Source of the DNA: Segetibacter aerophilus
GTDB lineage: Bacteria > Bacteroidota > Bacteroidia > Chitinophagales > Chitinophagaceae
DNA length: 64,000 nucleotides
Direction of reading: 5' to 3'
Assembly: GCF_007991655.1 (NCBI RefSeq)
Contig: NZ_BJYT01000004.1
Span: 248,001 to 312,000 of the forward strand
Positions 34,662 through 43,190 of this stretch are shown here, piece by piece (positions within the stretch are counted from its first letter, which is position 1; each line of letters opens with the position of its first letter). A program made the translations under genes and the position numbers. The notes below the pieces were generated by a model that worked only from the letters and a program-made list of their open reading frames with translations, had not been told where the DNA came from and did no database searches.

Positions 34662-34904
34662 ATGGAAGTTGGAGATAAAAAGAAGGAAATTATTAATGCA
34701 CTTCAATCAACTAGCGATGAACTATTAATTGAGGAAGTATATGAGTTGGTACATCCACAGGCAGGAGTAGAAGATGTTACCCTGGGCAACCTTCCTTTGG
34801 AACTTCAAACTAAAATTCTTCGAGCATTGAACGACTATAAAGACGGCCGGTATATCACCCACGAAGAGATGAAATCAAAGATGCAGCAATGGCTTTTGAA
34901 ATAG
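34662..34904 (+). CDS. antitoxin component of a type II toxin-antitoxin pair
   Basis: 80-residue acidic protein (MEVGDKKKEIINALQSTSDE, with helices ELLIEEVYELV and LPLELQTKILRALNDYKDGR). It has the size and position of a RelB/Phd/addiction-module antitoxin for the ParE/RelE-type toxin that follows. Its C-terminal part (YITHEEMKSKMQQWLLK) resembles the segment that wraps the toxin. The stop overlaps the toxin start by 16 nt, which indicates translational coupling. Confidence 0.8.
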   Translation: MEVGDKKKEIINALQSTSDELLIEEVYELVHPQAGVEDVTLGNLPLELQTKILRALNDYKDGRYITHEEMKSKMQQWLLK

Positions 34905-35185
34905 TATGGTCAGCAGAAGCTGATAATGATCTCAGGCAAATTGTAAAATCCCTTAAAGAAGAATGGTCTCAACAAGTTGCAGAAAAATTTATACTAAGAT
35001 CATACAACAAATTAGAACGACTGGCAGCGATACCTTCCCTTGGTCGCCCAACTTCTAAAACTGCCGTGTATATTTATAAACTTGATCGTAAGAACGCCGT
35101 TTTCTTTTCGCTTGAAGGAAAACATCTCGTGTTACTAAGTATTTACGCCTATAGCAAAGACATTAAAAAAAGTAGATTTTATTAA
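34889..35185 (+). CDS. RelE/ParE-family toxin
   Basis: 98-residue basic protein with the RelE/ParE fold pattern: FEIVWSAEADNDLRQIVKSL and EEWSQQVAEKFILRSYNKLE, then IPSLGRPTSKTAVYIYKLDR and the last strands HLVLLSIYAYSKDIKKSRFY. RelE members cleave mRNA and ParE members poison gyrase; the sequence does not decide between them. It overlaps the antitoxin gene. The pair is a small isolated unit between PAP2 and purK. Confidence 0.88.
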   Translation: MAFEIVWSAEADNDLRQIVKSLKEEWSQQVAEKFILRSYNKLERLAAIPSLGRPTSKTAVYIYKLDRKNAVFFSLEGKHLVLLSIYAYSKDIKKSRFY

Positions 35186-35212
35186 TTATTTCCGGGCGTG
35201 TTGAAAGCTCTT

Positions 35213-36346
35213 CTAAAGGTTATCGACCTCACTTTCTACCGCAAGCATCTTCTTTATCTTAAGCGCGGTATGAATGAGTTCCTGCCTTTCGTTGCTTAGA
35301 ATAGTAACGTGGCCCATTTTCCGTCCTGGTTTTGTTTCGCGCTTTCCGTATAAGTGCACGAAAACGTTGTCAAGTTTCAGCACATCCTGCAGCCCTTTGT
35401 AGATCGCTTTTCCGGAAAAATTTTCCTTTCCTAAAACGTTTACAATGGCCGCCGGAAGAATGGGATCCGTGTTTCCAAGAGGGTAGTTAAGTATGACCCG
35501 CCAAAGCATATCGAACTGACTACTGTAGTTCGCTTCAATTGTATGATGGCCGCTGTTATGTACACGTGGAGCAGTTTCGTTCACCCACACTTCATCATTT
35601 TTATCAATAAACATTTCGACTGCAAAAATGCCCGGGCTTTTTAATTCTTTCACTACTCTCAATGCCACCGCCTCCGCTTTCCATAATGCGTTTGGCGGGA
35701 TCTGGGCCGGACTTACCTGGAAGTCAAGCAAGTTTAAAACAGGATCAAAAAACATTTCGGCGGGTGGATAGATGGCTGTCTCACCTTTTGCGTTCATGGC
35801 CACCATTAATGCTATTTCCTTTTTTATGGTGACCATTTTTTCTAAGACAGACGGCGCATCAAACCCTTTTTCGAAGTCTGCGGCTGTCCTTAAAATTTGT
35901 ACTCCGCGACCGTCATAGCCTCCTTCTGCAATCTTGTGTACCGCAGGTAAAAAAGAGGTTTGTACCCGTAACTCGGAAAGACTATTTGTTACCAGGAATT
36001 CAGGAGAAGGGATCTGGCTGGCTTTATAAAACTGCTTTTGCAGTATTTTATTTTTAATCGTTTTAATAGCCGAACTATTAGGAAATACTGCCACGCCTTC
36101 GCTTTCTAATTTCTCCAGCGCACCTACATTAACCGCTTCGATTTCTATGGTAATGGCATCAAGTGTTTTGCCGAAATTGTATACGGCGTCAAAGTCCTGG
36201 ATATTGCCGGTAACAAAATGATGGCACAAATGGGCAGACGGACAGTTTGGATCATTTTCCATAACAAATGTCTCAACGGGATAATTTAGTGCTGACTGTA
36301 ACAACATACGACCCAATTGTCCGCCACCAAGAATGCCTACTTTCAT
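35213..36346 (-). CDS. purK: 5-(carboxyamino)imidazole ribonucleotide synthase
   Basis: 377-residue ATP-grasp enzyme of purine synthesis (AIR + bicarbonate + ATP to N5-CAIR). The N-terminus MKVGILGGGQLGRMLLQSAL is diagnostic; HKIAEGGYDGRGVQI and the metal-binding end of the ATP-grasp domain (ETAPRVHNSGHHTIEANYSS) follow. The length is standard. purE, its partner, is not in the window. It is convergent with the toxin gene, 27 nt apart. A -7-like element TATCTTCG lies upstream. Confidence 0.97.
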   Translation of the reverse strand: MKVGILGGGQLGRMLLQSALNYPVETFVMENDPNCPSAHLCHHFVTGNIQDFDAVYNFGKTLDAITIEIEAVNVGALEKLESEGVAVFPNSSAIKTIKNKILQKQFYKASQIPSPEFLVTNSLSELRVQTSFLPAVHKIAEGGYDGRGVQILRTAADFEKGFDAPSVLEKMVTIKKEIALMVAMNAKGETAIYPPAEMFFDPVLNLLDFQVSPAQIPPNALWKAEAVALRVVKELKSPGIFAVEMFIDKNDEVWVNETAPRVHNSGHHTIEANYSSQFDMLWRVILNYPLGNTDPILPAAIVNVLGKENFSGKAIYKGLQDVLKLDNVFVHLYGKRETKPGRKMGHVTILSNERQELIHTALKIKKMLAVESEVDNL

Positions 36347-36516
36347 ATTACTTATTAATTACTTTCTGGAAGGCGCGAAGATACCATTCCGACTACTGTT
36401 CTAAAAATATTTTACAACGCGGAACTAATGCACATCCTACCTTTTAAATTGCACTTTTTCATACTTTAACTTTACTTTTCCCGTTAATCAACCTGTAAAG
36501 AATATTTTTGACTCCG

Positions 36517-37281
36517 ATGAAACGTTTACTATCCTCTCTGTTTTTGGTCTTTGTTCTACAAGTTGTCTCGTCGACTGTTTTTGCCCAACCTTCTTTTATT
36601 GATTATCAACGAACCTACCCCAAAGTAGCAAATGCGCTTAGGTTAAAAGAGGATACACTAAAAAGCCAGTTCGCGAAGCAGGGACTTCCTTGGCCGGCAA
36701 AGCAGATTTACGTCCGCTCTTTCAAATATGATAGCCAGTTGGAAGTTTGGGTCCGGTACACAAACGGTCAGCCTTTCAAACTCTTCAAAACATATAAGGT
36801 CTGTGCGATGGCCGGTGCAATTGGCCCAAAGCGGATGCAGGGCGACTACCAGGTTCCTGAAGGTTTTTACTACATCAATGAATTTAATCCGAATAGCAGT
36901 TATCACTTATCGCTTGGAATTAATTATCCAAATGCTTCAGACAAGGTTTTAAGTGACTCAGCCAACCCTGGAGGTGATATTTACATTCATGGCAACTGTG
37001 TGACTATTGGCTGCATTCCTTTGCAGAACGACCAGATCGAAGAGCTGTATATTCTTGCTGCTGAGGCTAAAAATCAGGGTCAGGACTTTATTCCGGTTCA
37101 TATATTTCCCATCAGGTTTAACAACAGGAAAAGTTTTGAGTACCTGGCAAAGACGACAAAAGATAACCAGGACTTGCAGCGCTTTGCAATTAAGATAAAA
37201 GAAGTGTTTGATTACTTTGAAGAAAAAAAGCGCCTTCCTCTAATTTCTATTAATAAGAAAGGTGACTACATAGTAATGTAG
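36517..37281 (+). CDS. L,D-transpeptidase family protein (YafK-like)
   Basis: 254 residues from the ATG at 36517 (an upstream TTG at 36508 is not needed), with a signal peptide ending VFAQ. The YkuD catalytic motif is HGNCVTIGCIPLQND with His158 and the nucleophile Cys166. The protein is extended like E. coli YafK/DpaA, which acts on peptidoglycan-lipoprotein cross-links. It is therefore a candidate envelope-remodelling enzyme. It is divergent from purK and a terminator follows it. Confidence 0.9.
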   Translation: MKRLLSSLFLVFVLQVVSSTVFAQPSFIDYQRTYPKVANALRLKEDTLKSQFAKQGLPWPAKQIYVRSFKYDSQLEVWVRYTNGQPFKLFKTYKVCAMAGAIGPKRMQGDYQVPEGFYYINEFNPNSSYHLSLGINYPNASDKVLSDSANPGGDIYIHGNCVTIGCIPLQNDQIEELYILAAEAKNQGQDFIPVHIFPIRFNNRKSFEYLAKTTKDNQDLQRFAIKIKEVFDYFEEKKRLPLISINKKGDYIVM

Positions 37282-37303
37282 CCCTCAAAAATATATTTAC
37301 AAG

Positions 37304-37330
37304 AAAGGTTGACCAACGTCAGCCTTTTTT
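37304..37330 (+). terminator. terminator after the L,D-transpeptidase gene
   Basis: Stem AAAGGTTGAC / GTCAGCCTTT (one G-T) with CAAC loop and a T6 tail. Confidence 0.85.
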
Positions 37331-37396
37331 GTTTCCCTCATGTAAGAACAACACACTTAGCAGTTTTCGTTTTCTTTGCGCATAATCCTGTTACAC

Positions 37397-37825
37397 ATGT
37401 ACAAAGTTGTCTTCATATTGTATGTGATCATATTTTCCTCTTATGTACTTTTTACCCGTATACCGGATTATTTTGAAGGTGAGTTTATAAAGGGGGTTGT
37501 TTCAAAGGCTTCTTTTTCTGAAGAGACAAATGAACCGGAGTTGTTAATTGATTACCGCGTTGGAAACGAAAAGCTGCAGCACAAAACGAATAGCTGGTTT
37601 CTCACTCCTTACAAACAAGGGCAGCAAGTCACCATTATCTATAACCCCTCTGACCCTGCCGTATCGAGTATTTATGCCTTTATTGGTTATTGGATAAAAT
37701 GGCAGGAATTGATTTATACCTCTGTTTTCTTTGTTATTCTTTTTCTTGCTGCAAAGTCAATTGTGGGACACGATAACTCTGGTCCTGCTAAATCACTTCC
37801 AAGAAAGCGTAAGTATGATGAGTAA
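37397..37825 (+). CDS. DUF3592 domain membrane protein
   Basis: 142 residues from the ATG at 37397 (a TTG at 37376 adds seven residues). It has an N-terminal helix (MYKVVFILYVIIFSSYVLFT), an extracytoplasmic DUF3592 beta region (about 24-95) with IIYNPSDPAVSSIYAFIGYW, and a second helix before a basic cytoplasmic tail. DUF3592 is a widespread family of unknown function. The ATG start is chosen because it begins immediately before the membrane helix. Confidence 0.8.
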   Translation: MYKVVFILYVIIFSSYVLFTRIPDYFEGEFIKGVVSKASFSEETNEPELLIDYRVGNEKLQHKTNSWFLTPYKQGQQVTIIYNPSDPAVSSIYAFIGYWIKWQELIYTSVFFVILFLAAKSIVGHDNSGPAKSLPRKRKYDE

Positions 37826-37925
37826 CGCTGGCTTACTTTTTTTGCTTTAGAGAAAAAAACAATAACAAGTTCCGTTGAAGAAACAGCTCGTGCTTCAGTT
37901 ACGGTCCATAAAAAATAAGTTAGGT

Positions 37926-38255
37926 ATGAAGACAATCTCGATGTTAGTTGTTTCAAACATTTTTATGACGTTTGCCTGGTATTGGCATTTAAAAGACAAA
38001 GGAATTCCAATATGGAAAGCCATTGTAATAAGTTGGGGAATTGCTTTTTTTGAGTACTGCCTCACAGTGCCCGCGAATCGTTTAGGGTTTGCTTCGGGAT
38101 GGAATGGATTTCAATTGAAAATAATACAAGAGGTAATTACATTGATTGTTTTTAGTTTTTTCGCCGTCTTTTATCTAAAAGAGGCGTTGCATTGGAAGTA
38201 CCTGGTCAGCTTTGCTTTTATCCTCGGAGCTGTTTATTTCGCCTTTAAAAAATAA
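37926..38255 (+). CDS. DMT/DUF486 family membrane protein
   Basis: 109 residues from the ATG at 37926 with four membrane helices. The DUF486 signature is visible: NIFMTFAWYWHLKD, AIVISWGIAFFEYCLTVPAN and GWNGFQLKIIQEVITLIVFS. The longer frame starting at 37875 adds a basic, non-hydrophobic 17-residue leader and is disfavoured. The family resembles half of a drug/metabolite transporter, and no substrate is known. Confidence 0.88.
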   Translation: MKTISMLVVSNIFMTFAWYWHLKDKGIPIWKAIVISWGIAFFEYCLTVPANRLGFASGWNGFQLKIIQEVITLIVFSFFAVFYLKEALHWKYLVSFAFILGAVYFAFKK

Positions 38256-38453
38256 GGGCATCCCTTTCGGAACGCCCCTGTAAACCATGCTTGCATAAAC
38301 CATCAACTTTACCAAAAAACAAGAAACGATTTTATTTGCGATGCTTTTATTTGCTCTCTTTCAATCATAGACTACTGCATGTTTTGTAAGTTTAAAAGCA
38401 AAATGATTTTTATTTGATCGTGAGGAATATACACGAAAAAGATTGCTTTCGAT

Positions 38454-38948
38454 CTATCCTTTATAAAGCTTCACTTCCAAAAGGTCCAGGCAAATTTCCA
38501 GTAATTGATTGACGGTTTTGTTGAAGACTGGATGTATAAAACCAGGTGCGATCTCGTTCAGAGGAACCAAGACAAAGCGACGTTCTGCCATGCGGGGATG
38601 AGGGACAACCAGGTTAGCAGTAGAAATGACCTGATTGCTATAAAACAGGATGTCAATATCTATCACCCGGGGTCCCATTTTTTCAACTCGTTCCCGACCG
38701 AGCTGCAATTCAATACTTAAAAGTTCCTGCAATAGTTCATTTGGTTTCAGCTCAGTGTTAACACAAATTACCTGGTTTAAAAAAGCTTGTTGTTCGGTAA
38801 ACCCCCACGCCGCCGTTTCATAAATCGAGGATTTTTTCACAACAGCGTCAACCTTACTTTCGATGAATTGACAAGCTTTTTCGAGATAACGCAAACGATC
38901 TCCCATATTTCCACCCGTCAATAAATAGATGTCGGTCATAAAACTCAT
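38454..38948 (-). CDS. folK: 2-amino-4-hydroxy-6-hydroxymethyldihydropteridine diphosphokinase
   Basis: 164-residue HPPK that transfers pyrophosphate to hydroxymethyl-dihydropterin in folate synthesis, giving the substrate of FolP. Motifs are LLTGGNMGDRLRYLEKA, AWGFTEQQAFLNQV, the GPRVIDIDILFYSN block with the Mg-binding Asp pair, and PHPRMAERRFVLVPLNEIAP. A second ATG three codons in (38939) is an equally good start. It is divergent from sppA. Confidence 0.96.
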   Translation of the reverse strand: MSFMTDIYLLTGGNMGDRLRYLEKACQFIESKVDAVVKKSSIYETAAWGFTEQQAFLNQVICVNTELKPNELLQELLSIELQLGRERVEKMGPRVIDIDILFYSNQVISTANLVVPHPRMAERRFVLVPLNEIAPGFIHPVFNKTVNQLLEICLDLLEVKLYKG

Positions 38949-39000
38949 TGATTAAGCCGTTCAAATATCTTTAAATTGTGCCCTTAATCACGATTTGATA

Positions 39001-40755
39001 ATGAGAAGTTTCTTTAAAATATTTTTTGCTTCATTGCTTGCGCTAATTGTGTTTGTGTTTATTGGAGTGTTGATTGTAATAGGTATGGTTGCGAGTGCGA
39101 CATCGGGAGACAAACCCGAAGTGGGAAATAAAGCTGTGCTACTTCTTGACCTAACCAAAGAGTACAAAGAACAAAAAGCAGACGACGCTTTTAATATAAT
39201 CAGAGGGAATGCCGATGAGAATGTACCAGGCCTTTACGATGTAGTTAGAATGATCGAATATGCAAAAAGCGATAGTTCTGTGAAAGGCATTTATATAAAA
39301 GCAGAAGACAACGCAAATGGTTTTGCGGGAAGTGAAGAACTTAGAAATGCACTGATAGACTTTAAAAAAAGCCACAAGTTCGTAATTGCATTTGGCGACG
39401 TTATTAGCCAGAAAGCATATTATGTTGCCAGTGCGGCCGACAAAATTTACTGTAATCCCAAAGGAACAGTTGACTGGCATGGTCTCGCAACCACCTTACT
39501 CTTCTTAAAGGGAGCACTTGATAAACTGGAAATTGAACCACAGATTTTTTACGCAGGCAAGTTTAAAAGTGCAACAGAACCTTTGCGAGCATATGAAATG
39601 ACAGAGCCGAATAAGTTGCAAACGTCTGTTTACCTAAATGATTTGTACAGTCATATTTTACTTGCAGCGAGAGACAAAAGCAAACTAGATACAGCAAAGT
39701 TGCACGAACTTGCCAATAGTGGTGCCATACAGACAGCGACCGAAGCAGCTCAGTATCATCTAATCGATGGGGTGAAATACGACGACGAGGTAAAAAATGA
39801 GATCATCCAAAATATTAGAATTGAACCGACAGCGAAAATTAATTTCATTAGCCTTGGTAAGTATGCAAAGGCCGTTGATTTTACAGCCAGTTCAGGAAGC
39901 AAGATTGCAATCATTTATGCCGAAGGCGAACTCAATGATGGAAAAGGAAAGGATGGGGAAATAGGCTCGGACTTATACAGAAACCTGATTAGGAAAGCAA
40001 GACTTGACAAGAATATTAAAGCCATCGTCTTTCGCGTAAACTCGCCAGGTGGAAGTGCGTTGGCAAGTGAGGAAATCTGGCGCGAAATTACGATTGCGAA
40101 AAAAGCAAAACCAGTTATAGTAAGTTTTGGAGATGTTGCCGCTTCCGGTGGTTATTACATTTCATGTAATGCAGATAGCATTTTTGCCCAACCAAATACC
40201 ATCACCGGCTCCATCGGTGTCTTTGGTATTATCCCCAACACGAAGAAGTTTATGAATAATAAGCTTGGTATTACTTTCGACGGAGTTAAAACCGGGCCTT
40301 TTGCTGATATGCCTTCTACAATCAGACCTTTGAATACTGCCGAAAAACAATTTATTCAAAATACTATTGATACCATTTATACTGCTTTCAAAGGTCGCGT
40401 GGCTGAAGGAAGAAAGTTGTCGATGCAAATTGTAGATAGCATAGCCCAAGGTCGTGTGTGGACAGGTGAAAGAGCATTGAAACTTGGTCTTGTTGATCGC
40501 CTTGGCAATATAAACGACGCTGTAAACTGTGCCGCACGTATGGCGAAACTTAATGACTTCCAATTGAAAGAATACCCCGAACAAAAAGGAGTTTTGGAAA
40601 AGTTCCTCAATAATTATTCAAACGAAGTGAAAGTAAAAACTATCAAGGAAGAGATTGGCGAAGAGCAATATTCGATCCTTCAGCAGCTAAAAAATATTCG
40701 TAAGATGGTTGCAGTTCCTCAAACCCGTTTACCTTTTGAACTTAATATAAGATAA
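39001..40755 (+). CDS. sppA: signal peptide peptidase SppA (67 kDa type)
   Basis: 584 residues from the ATG at 39001 (a TTG at 38995 is disfavoured). One N-terminal membrane helix is followed by two tandem SppA domains, as in the E. coli 67K enzyme. The Ser/Lys dyad is present: Lys138 in SQKAYYVASAAD in the first domain and Ser382 in DVAASGGYYISCNAD in the second. Other typical blocks are VFRVNSPGGSALASEE and GSIGVFGIIPNTKK. It degrades cleaved signal peptides at the inner membrane. Confidence 0.95.
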   Translation: MRSFFKIFFASLLALIVFVFIGVLIVIGMVASATSGDKPEVGNKAVLLLDLTKEYKEQKADDAFNIIRGNADENVPGLYDVVRMIEYAKSDSSVKGIYIKAEDNANGFAGSEELRNALIDFKKSHKFVIAFGDVISQKAYYVASAADKIYCNPKGTVDWHGLATTLLFLKGALDKLEIEPQIFYAGKFKSATEPLRAYEMTEPNKLQTSVYLNDLYSHILLAARDKSKLDTAKLHELANSGAIQTATEAAQYHLIDGVKYDDEVKNEIIQNIRIEPTAKINFISLGKYAKAVDFTASSGSKIAIIYAEGELNDGKGKDGEIGSDLYRNLIRKARLDKNIKAIVFRVNSPGGSALASEEIWREITIAKKAKPVIVSFGDVAASGGYYISCNADSIFAQPNTITGSIGVFGIIPNTKKFMNNKLGITFDGVKTGPFADMPSTIRPLNTAEKQFIQNTIDTIYTAFKGRVAEGRKLSMQIVDSIAQGRVWTGERALKLGLVDRLGNINDAVNCAARMAKLNDFQLKEYPEQKGVLEKFLNNYSNEVKVKTIKEEIGEEQYSILQQLKNIRKMVAVPQTRLPFELNIR

Positions 40756-40809
40756 CAACTTGTTCATCAACCTTTTTAGATGTTCAGCAAAACGTTGACT
40801 CCATTAAGA

Positions 40810-40817
40810 TAGATTTG
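40810..40817 (+). promoter_or_regulatory. -7 promoter element of the ABC-2 permease gene
   Basis: TAGATTTG, an exact TAnnTTTG match, 17 nt before the ATG. Confidence 0.5.
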
Positions 40818-40834
40818 CGCCCTCAACAGAGATT

Positions 40835-41941
40835 ATGAAAGGAGAATACAACCAGCTAACAGCGATGCTGGCGATTACTAAGTCAAGTTTAAAAGCAATT
40901 TTACGAAGTCCTTCTACCGTTGTTTTTAGCCTTGCTTTTCCTTTGATCTTTATCCTTGTTTTTGGCTTTATAGGCGGAGGTGGTAAAGTTTCTTTTACCA
41001 TAGCAGTTGACAAAAATTCTGACACAACAAATCCTGTATTTCTAGGTTTAAAAAGTGTACCTGGGATAAAAATTGCAAGCAAGTCAGATGTTGAATTAAA
41101 CGAAGATTTAGAAAAGGGACGCCTGACAGCTATCGTTAATATTCAAAAAAATCTCGCTCAAAATCCTCCCTATATCATTCAGCTAAAAAGCTCCGAATCG
41201 GTCAATCCTCAAAACTTACAGGTTTTAAAATCTATTATTGGTTCCATCATTAGTAAGGTTGACGAAAAGGCATATCCTAACACTCCAACGTTTGCTACAA
41301 TTAATGAGGACGTCCAAAAAATACCAGGAAGAACTTATCGCACTATAGATTTTATTTTGCCCGGTCAACTTGGCTTTTCGTTATTGAGTGCAGGGGTGTT
41401 CGGTGTAGCGTTTCTTTTTTTTAACCTTCGGCAACAACTGGTGCTCAAACGATTTTACGCCACTCCGATTCAGCGTTCTTATATTATTTTGGGTGAAGCT
41501 TTAAGCCGGGTCATATTCCAATTGTCTACTGCTGTCATCATTATTTTGATTGGTCGTTTTGCTTTCCATTATACACTCGTGCATGGACTAGAAACTTTTC
41601 TTGAGATAATGGTGCTAAGCTTTATCGCCTTAATCCTGTTTATGGGTTTCGGGTTTATTGTTAGCGGAATCGCCAAAACAGAAAGTACCATTCCGCCATT
41701 AGCCAACATCGTTACCTTACCGCAGTTTTTACTGGCAGGAACTTTCTTTCCAATAGACGTATTTCCCTCATGGCTTCAGCCTATTTGTAAAGTGCTCCCG
41801 CTAACGCACTTCAACAATGCGATGCGTAAAATTGCTTTTGAGGGTGCACATTTAAGTGATTGCCTTACCGAAATAGGAATCCTTGGCCTGTGGTCTGTTG
41901 TTGTATATGCTGTTGCTATAAAGGTTTTTAAGTGGGAATAA
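40835..41941 (+). CDS. ABC-2 type transporter permease
   Basis: 368-residue ABC-2 permease. The N-terminal helix (TVVFSLAFPLIFILVFGFIG) is followed by a large extracytoplasmic domain (about 50-170) and then five C-terminal helices, with the family motif around LANIVTLPQFLLAGTFFPID and the terminal LPLTHFNNAMRKIAFEGA. These proteins partner with an ABC ATPase in drug, polysaccharide or Cu/NosY-type export. No ATPase gene is adjacent. The stop and the next ATG are 1 nt apart, so it is coupled to the SRPBCC gene. Confidence 0.87.
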   Translation: MKGEYNQLTAMLAITKSSLKAILRSPSTVVFSLAFPLIFILVFGFIGGGGKVSFTIAVDKNSDTTNPVFLGLKSVPGIKIASKSDVELNEDLEKGRLTAIVNIQKNLAQNPPYIIQLKSSESVNPQNLQVLKSIIGSIISKVDEKAYPNTPTFATINEDVQKIPGRTYRTIDFILPGQLGFSLLSAGVFGVAFLFFNLRQQLVLKRFYATPIQRSYIILGEALSRVIFQLSTAVIIILIGRFAFHYTLVHGLETFLEIMVLSFIALILFMGFGFIVSGIAKTESTIPPLANIVTLPQFLLAGTFFPIDVFPSWLQPICKVLPLTHFNNAMRKIAFEGAHLSDCLTEIGILGLWSVVVYAVAIKVFKWE

Positions 41942-41942
41942 C

Positions 41943-42443
41943 ATGAGATTTATAAAGCTTGGATTAATTAGTATCGTTTTTCTTTTTTTGGTTATAACAG
42001 CCATATCCCTGTTGCTTCCTTCTACCGTAAACGTTTCAAGAGCCATCGACATAAGCGCACCGGCTGATTCTGTTTCTGCCAACATTAGTGATCTGTCCAG
42101 GCGGAAATATTGGTTTGCTAATTATGATTCTTCTCAAGCAATCGTTTCTAAAAATTCCTTTGGTGTAGGGGCTTCGATAAAAATTGGTAGAACAACGATT
42201 GATCTCGTCGAGGCCAAGGCTGGCAAAATAACGACGCTATGGACATCGGGTAGCAAAACCTTACACGGCGATTTTAATATTTTCAAACAGGATAGTGGAA
42301 GTCATATAACTGTGCAGTGGCATTTTAGCCAGCACGTTCCTTGGTATCCATGGGAAAAATTCGCTTCTATCGCTTCAGATAAAATTATGGGTCCGGGGAT
42401 GGAGAAATCGCTTGACAACCTGAAGAAGTTGGTTGAGAAATAA
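41943..42443 (+). CDS. membrane-anchored SRPBCC/polyketide-cyclase-like protein
   Basis: 166-residue protein with an N-terminal hydrophobic segment (MRFIKLGLISIVFLFLVITA) and an SRPBCC fold after it: VNVSRAIDISAPADSVSANI, IVSKNSFGVGASIKIGRTTI and the C-terminal long helix GPGMEKSLDNLKKLVEK. This START-like fold makes a hydrophobic pocket, so a lipid or small hydrophobic ligand is possible. It is coupled to the ABC-2 permease. Confidence 0.8.
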   Translation: MRFIKLGLISIVFLFLVITAISLLLPSTVNVSRAIDISAPADSVSANISDLSRRKYWFANYDSSQAIVSKNSFGVGASIKIGRTTIDLVEAKAGKITTLWTSGSKTLHGDFNIFKQDSGSHITVQWHFSQHVPWYPWEKFASIASDKIMGPGMEKSLDNLKKLVEK

Positions 42444-42583
42444 ATTATGCTCGCTGTCTATCAATTCTTCCAAGTACCGTCCTAAAACTTGTTCTCTTTT
42501 TTAAAGAACGAAAAACTCGTGCGTGGAATCTAAGAACGCTCTTCACTTTGACTTTACCTTTTTCCTTTTTATTTTCTCTTTCG

Positions 42584-42611
42584 TGCAACGGTGACAAATA
42601 ATACATTGTCA
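42584..42611 (+). promoter_or_regulatory. possible autoregulated ECF-type promoter / inverted repeat
   Basis: TGCAACGG (42584-42591) and GTCAAC (42608-42613) resemble the AAC and GTC elements of ECF-sigma promoters, with 18 nt between the cores. The same segment contains the 6-bp inverted repeat TGACAA / TTGTCA (42592-42597 and 42606-42611). It lies about 20 nt before the ATG of the ECF sigma gene. Confidence 0.4.
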
Positions 42612-42629
42612 ACCTGCTGAATTGAAGAA

Positions 42630-43190
42630 ATGACCGATCATTTAGCACTGGTAAAAAATTGTTTGAAAGGAAAAGCTGCAGCACAAAAGCAGCTCTATGA
42701 GGAATTTGCGCCAACTATGCTTGGTGTTTGTTACCGCTATACAAAAAGTTTACAGGATGCTGAAGATGTTCTGCAGGATGGGTTTGTCAGAGTTTTTAAA
42801 TTTTTAAATCAATATAATCGGGAAGGGGAATTGGGCGCCTGGATCAGAAGGATCATGGTTAATACTGCGCTTAACTATCTTAAGAAAAGTCGAAAGTATC
42901 AGCATGAGTTATTATTTGACAAGACTGAGTTAGCCGTTATTTCTACCGATGATCCGGAGGTGCTGTTAAATACAAAGGAACTCGCAGAACTAATCAGGCA
43001 ATTACCAACCGGCTACCAGGCCATCTTCAACTTACATGCAATAGAAGGTTTCTCTCATGTAGAAATTGGGCAGATGCTCGGCATCAGCGAAAACACTTCA
43101 CGCTCTCAATACATGCGTGCGAGACATTTACTCATTAGCTGGATTACCAATACATCCGGAAGTAAAAACAAGGTGTATGCAAGAAAATAG
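42630..43190 (+). CDS. RNA polymerase ECF sigma factor
   Basis: 186-residue sigma-70 family ECF protein. Region 2 is YKYT-like YRYTKSLQDAEDVLQDGFVR with the conserved DAEDVLQDGF core, and region 4 is IGQMLGISENTSRSQYMRAR. It lacks extra domains. The gene overlaps the start of the next (43177) by 14 nt, a typical sigma/anti-sigma coupling. It likely responds to an envelope signal and may control its own operon through the ECF-like promoter upstream. Confidence 0.95.
   Translation: MTDHLALVKNCLKGKAAAQKQLYEEFAPTMLGVCYRYTKSLQDAEDVLQDGFVRVFKFLNQYNREGELGAWIRRIMVNTALNYLKKSRKYQHELLFDKTELAVISTDDPEVLLNTKELAELIRQLPTGYQAIFNLHAIEGFSHVEIGQMLGISENTSRSQYMRARHLLISWITNTSGSKNKVYARK

Noticed and set aside
38257-38280. 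GGGC...GCCC stem after the DUF486 gene as a terminator
   Set aside because: The stem is asymmetric and no T-run follows.
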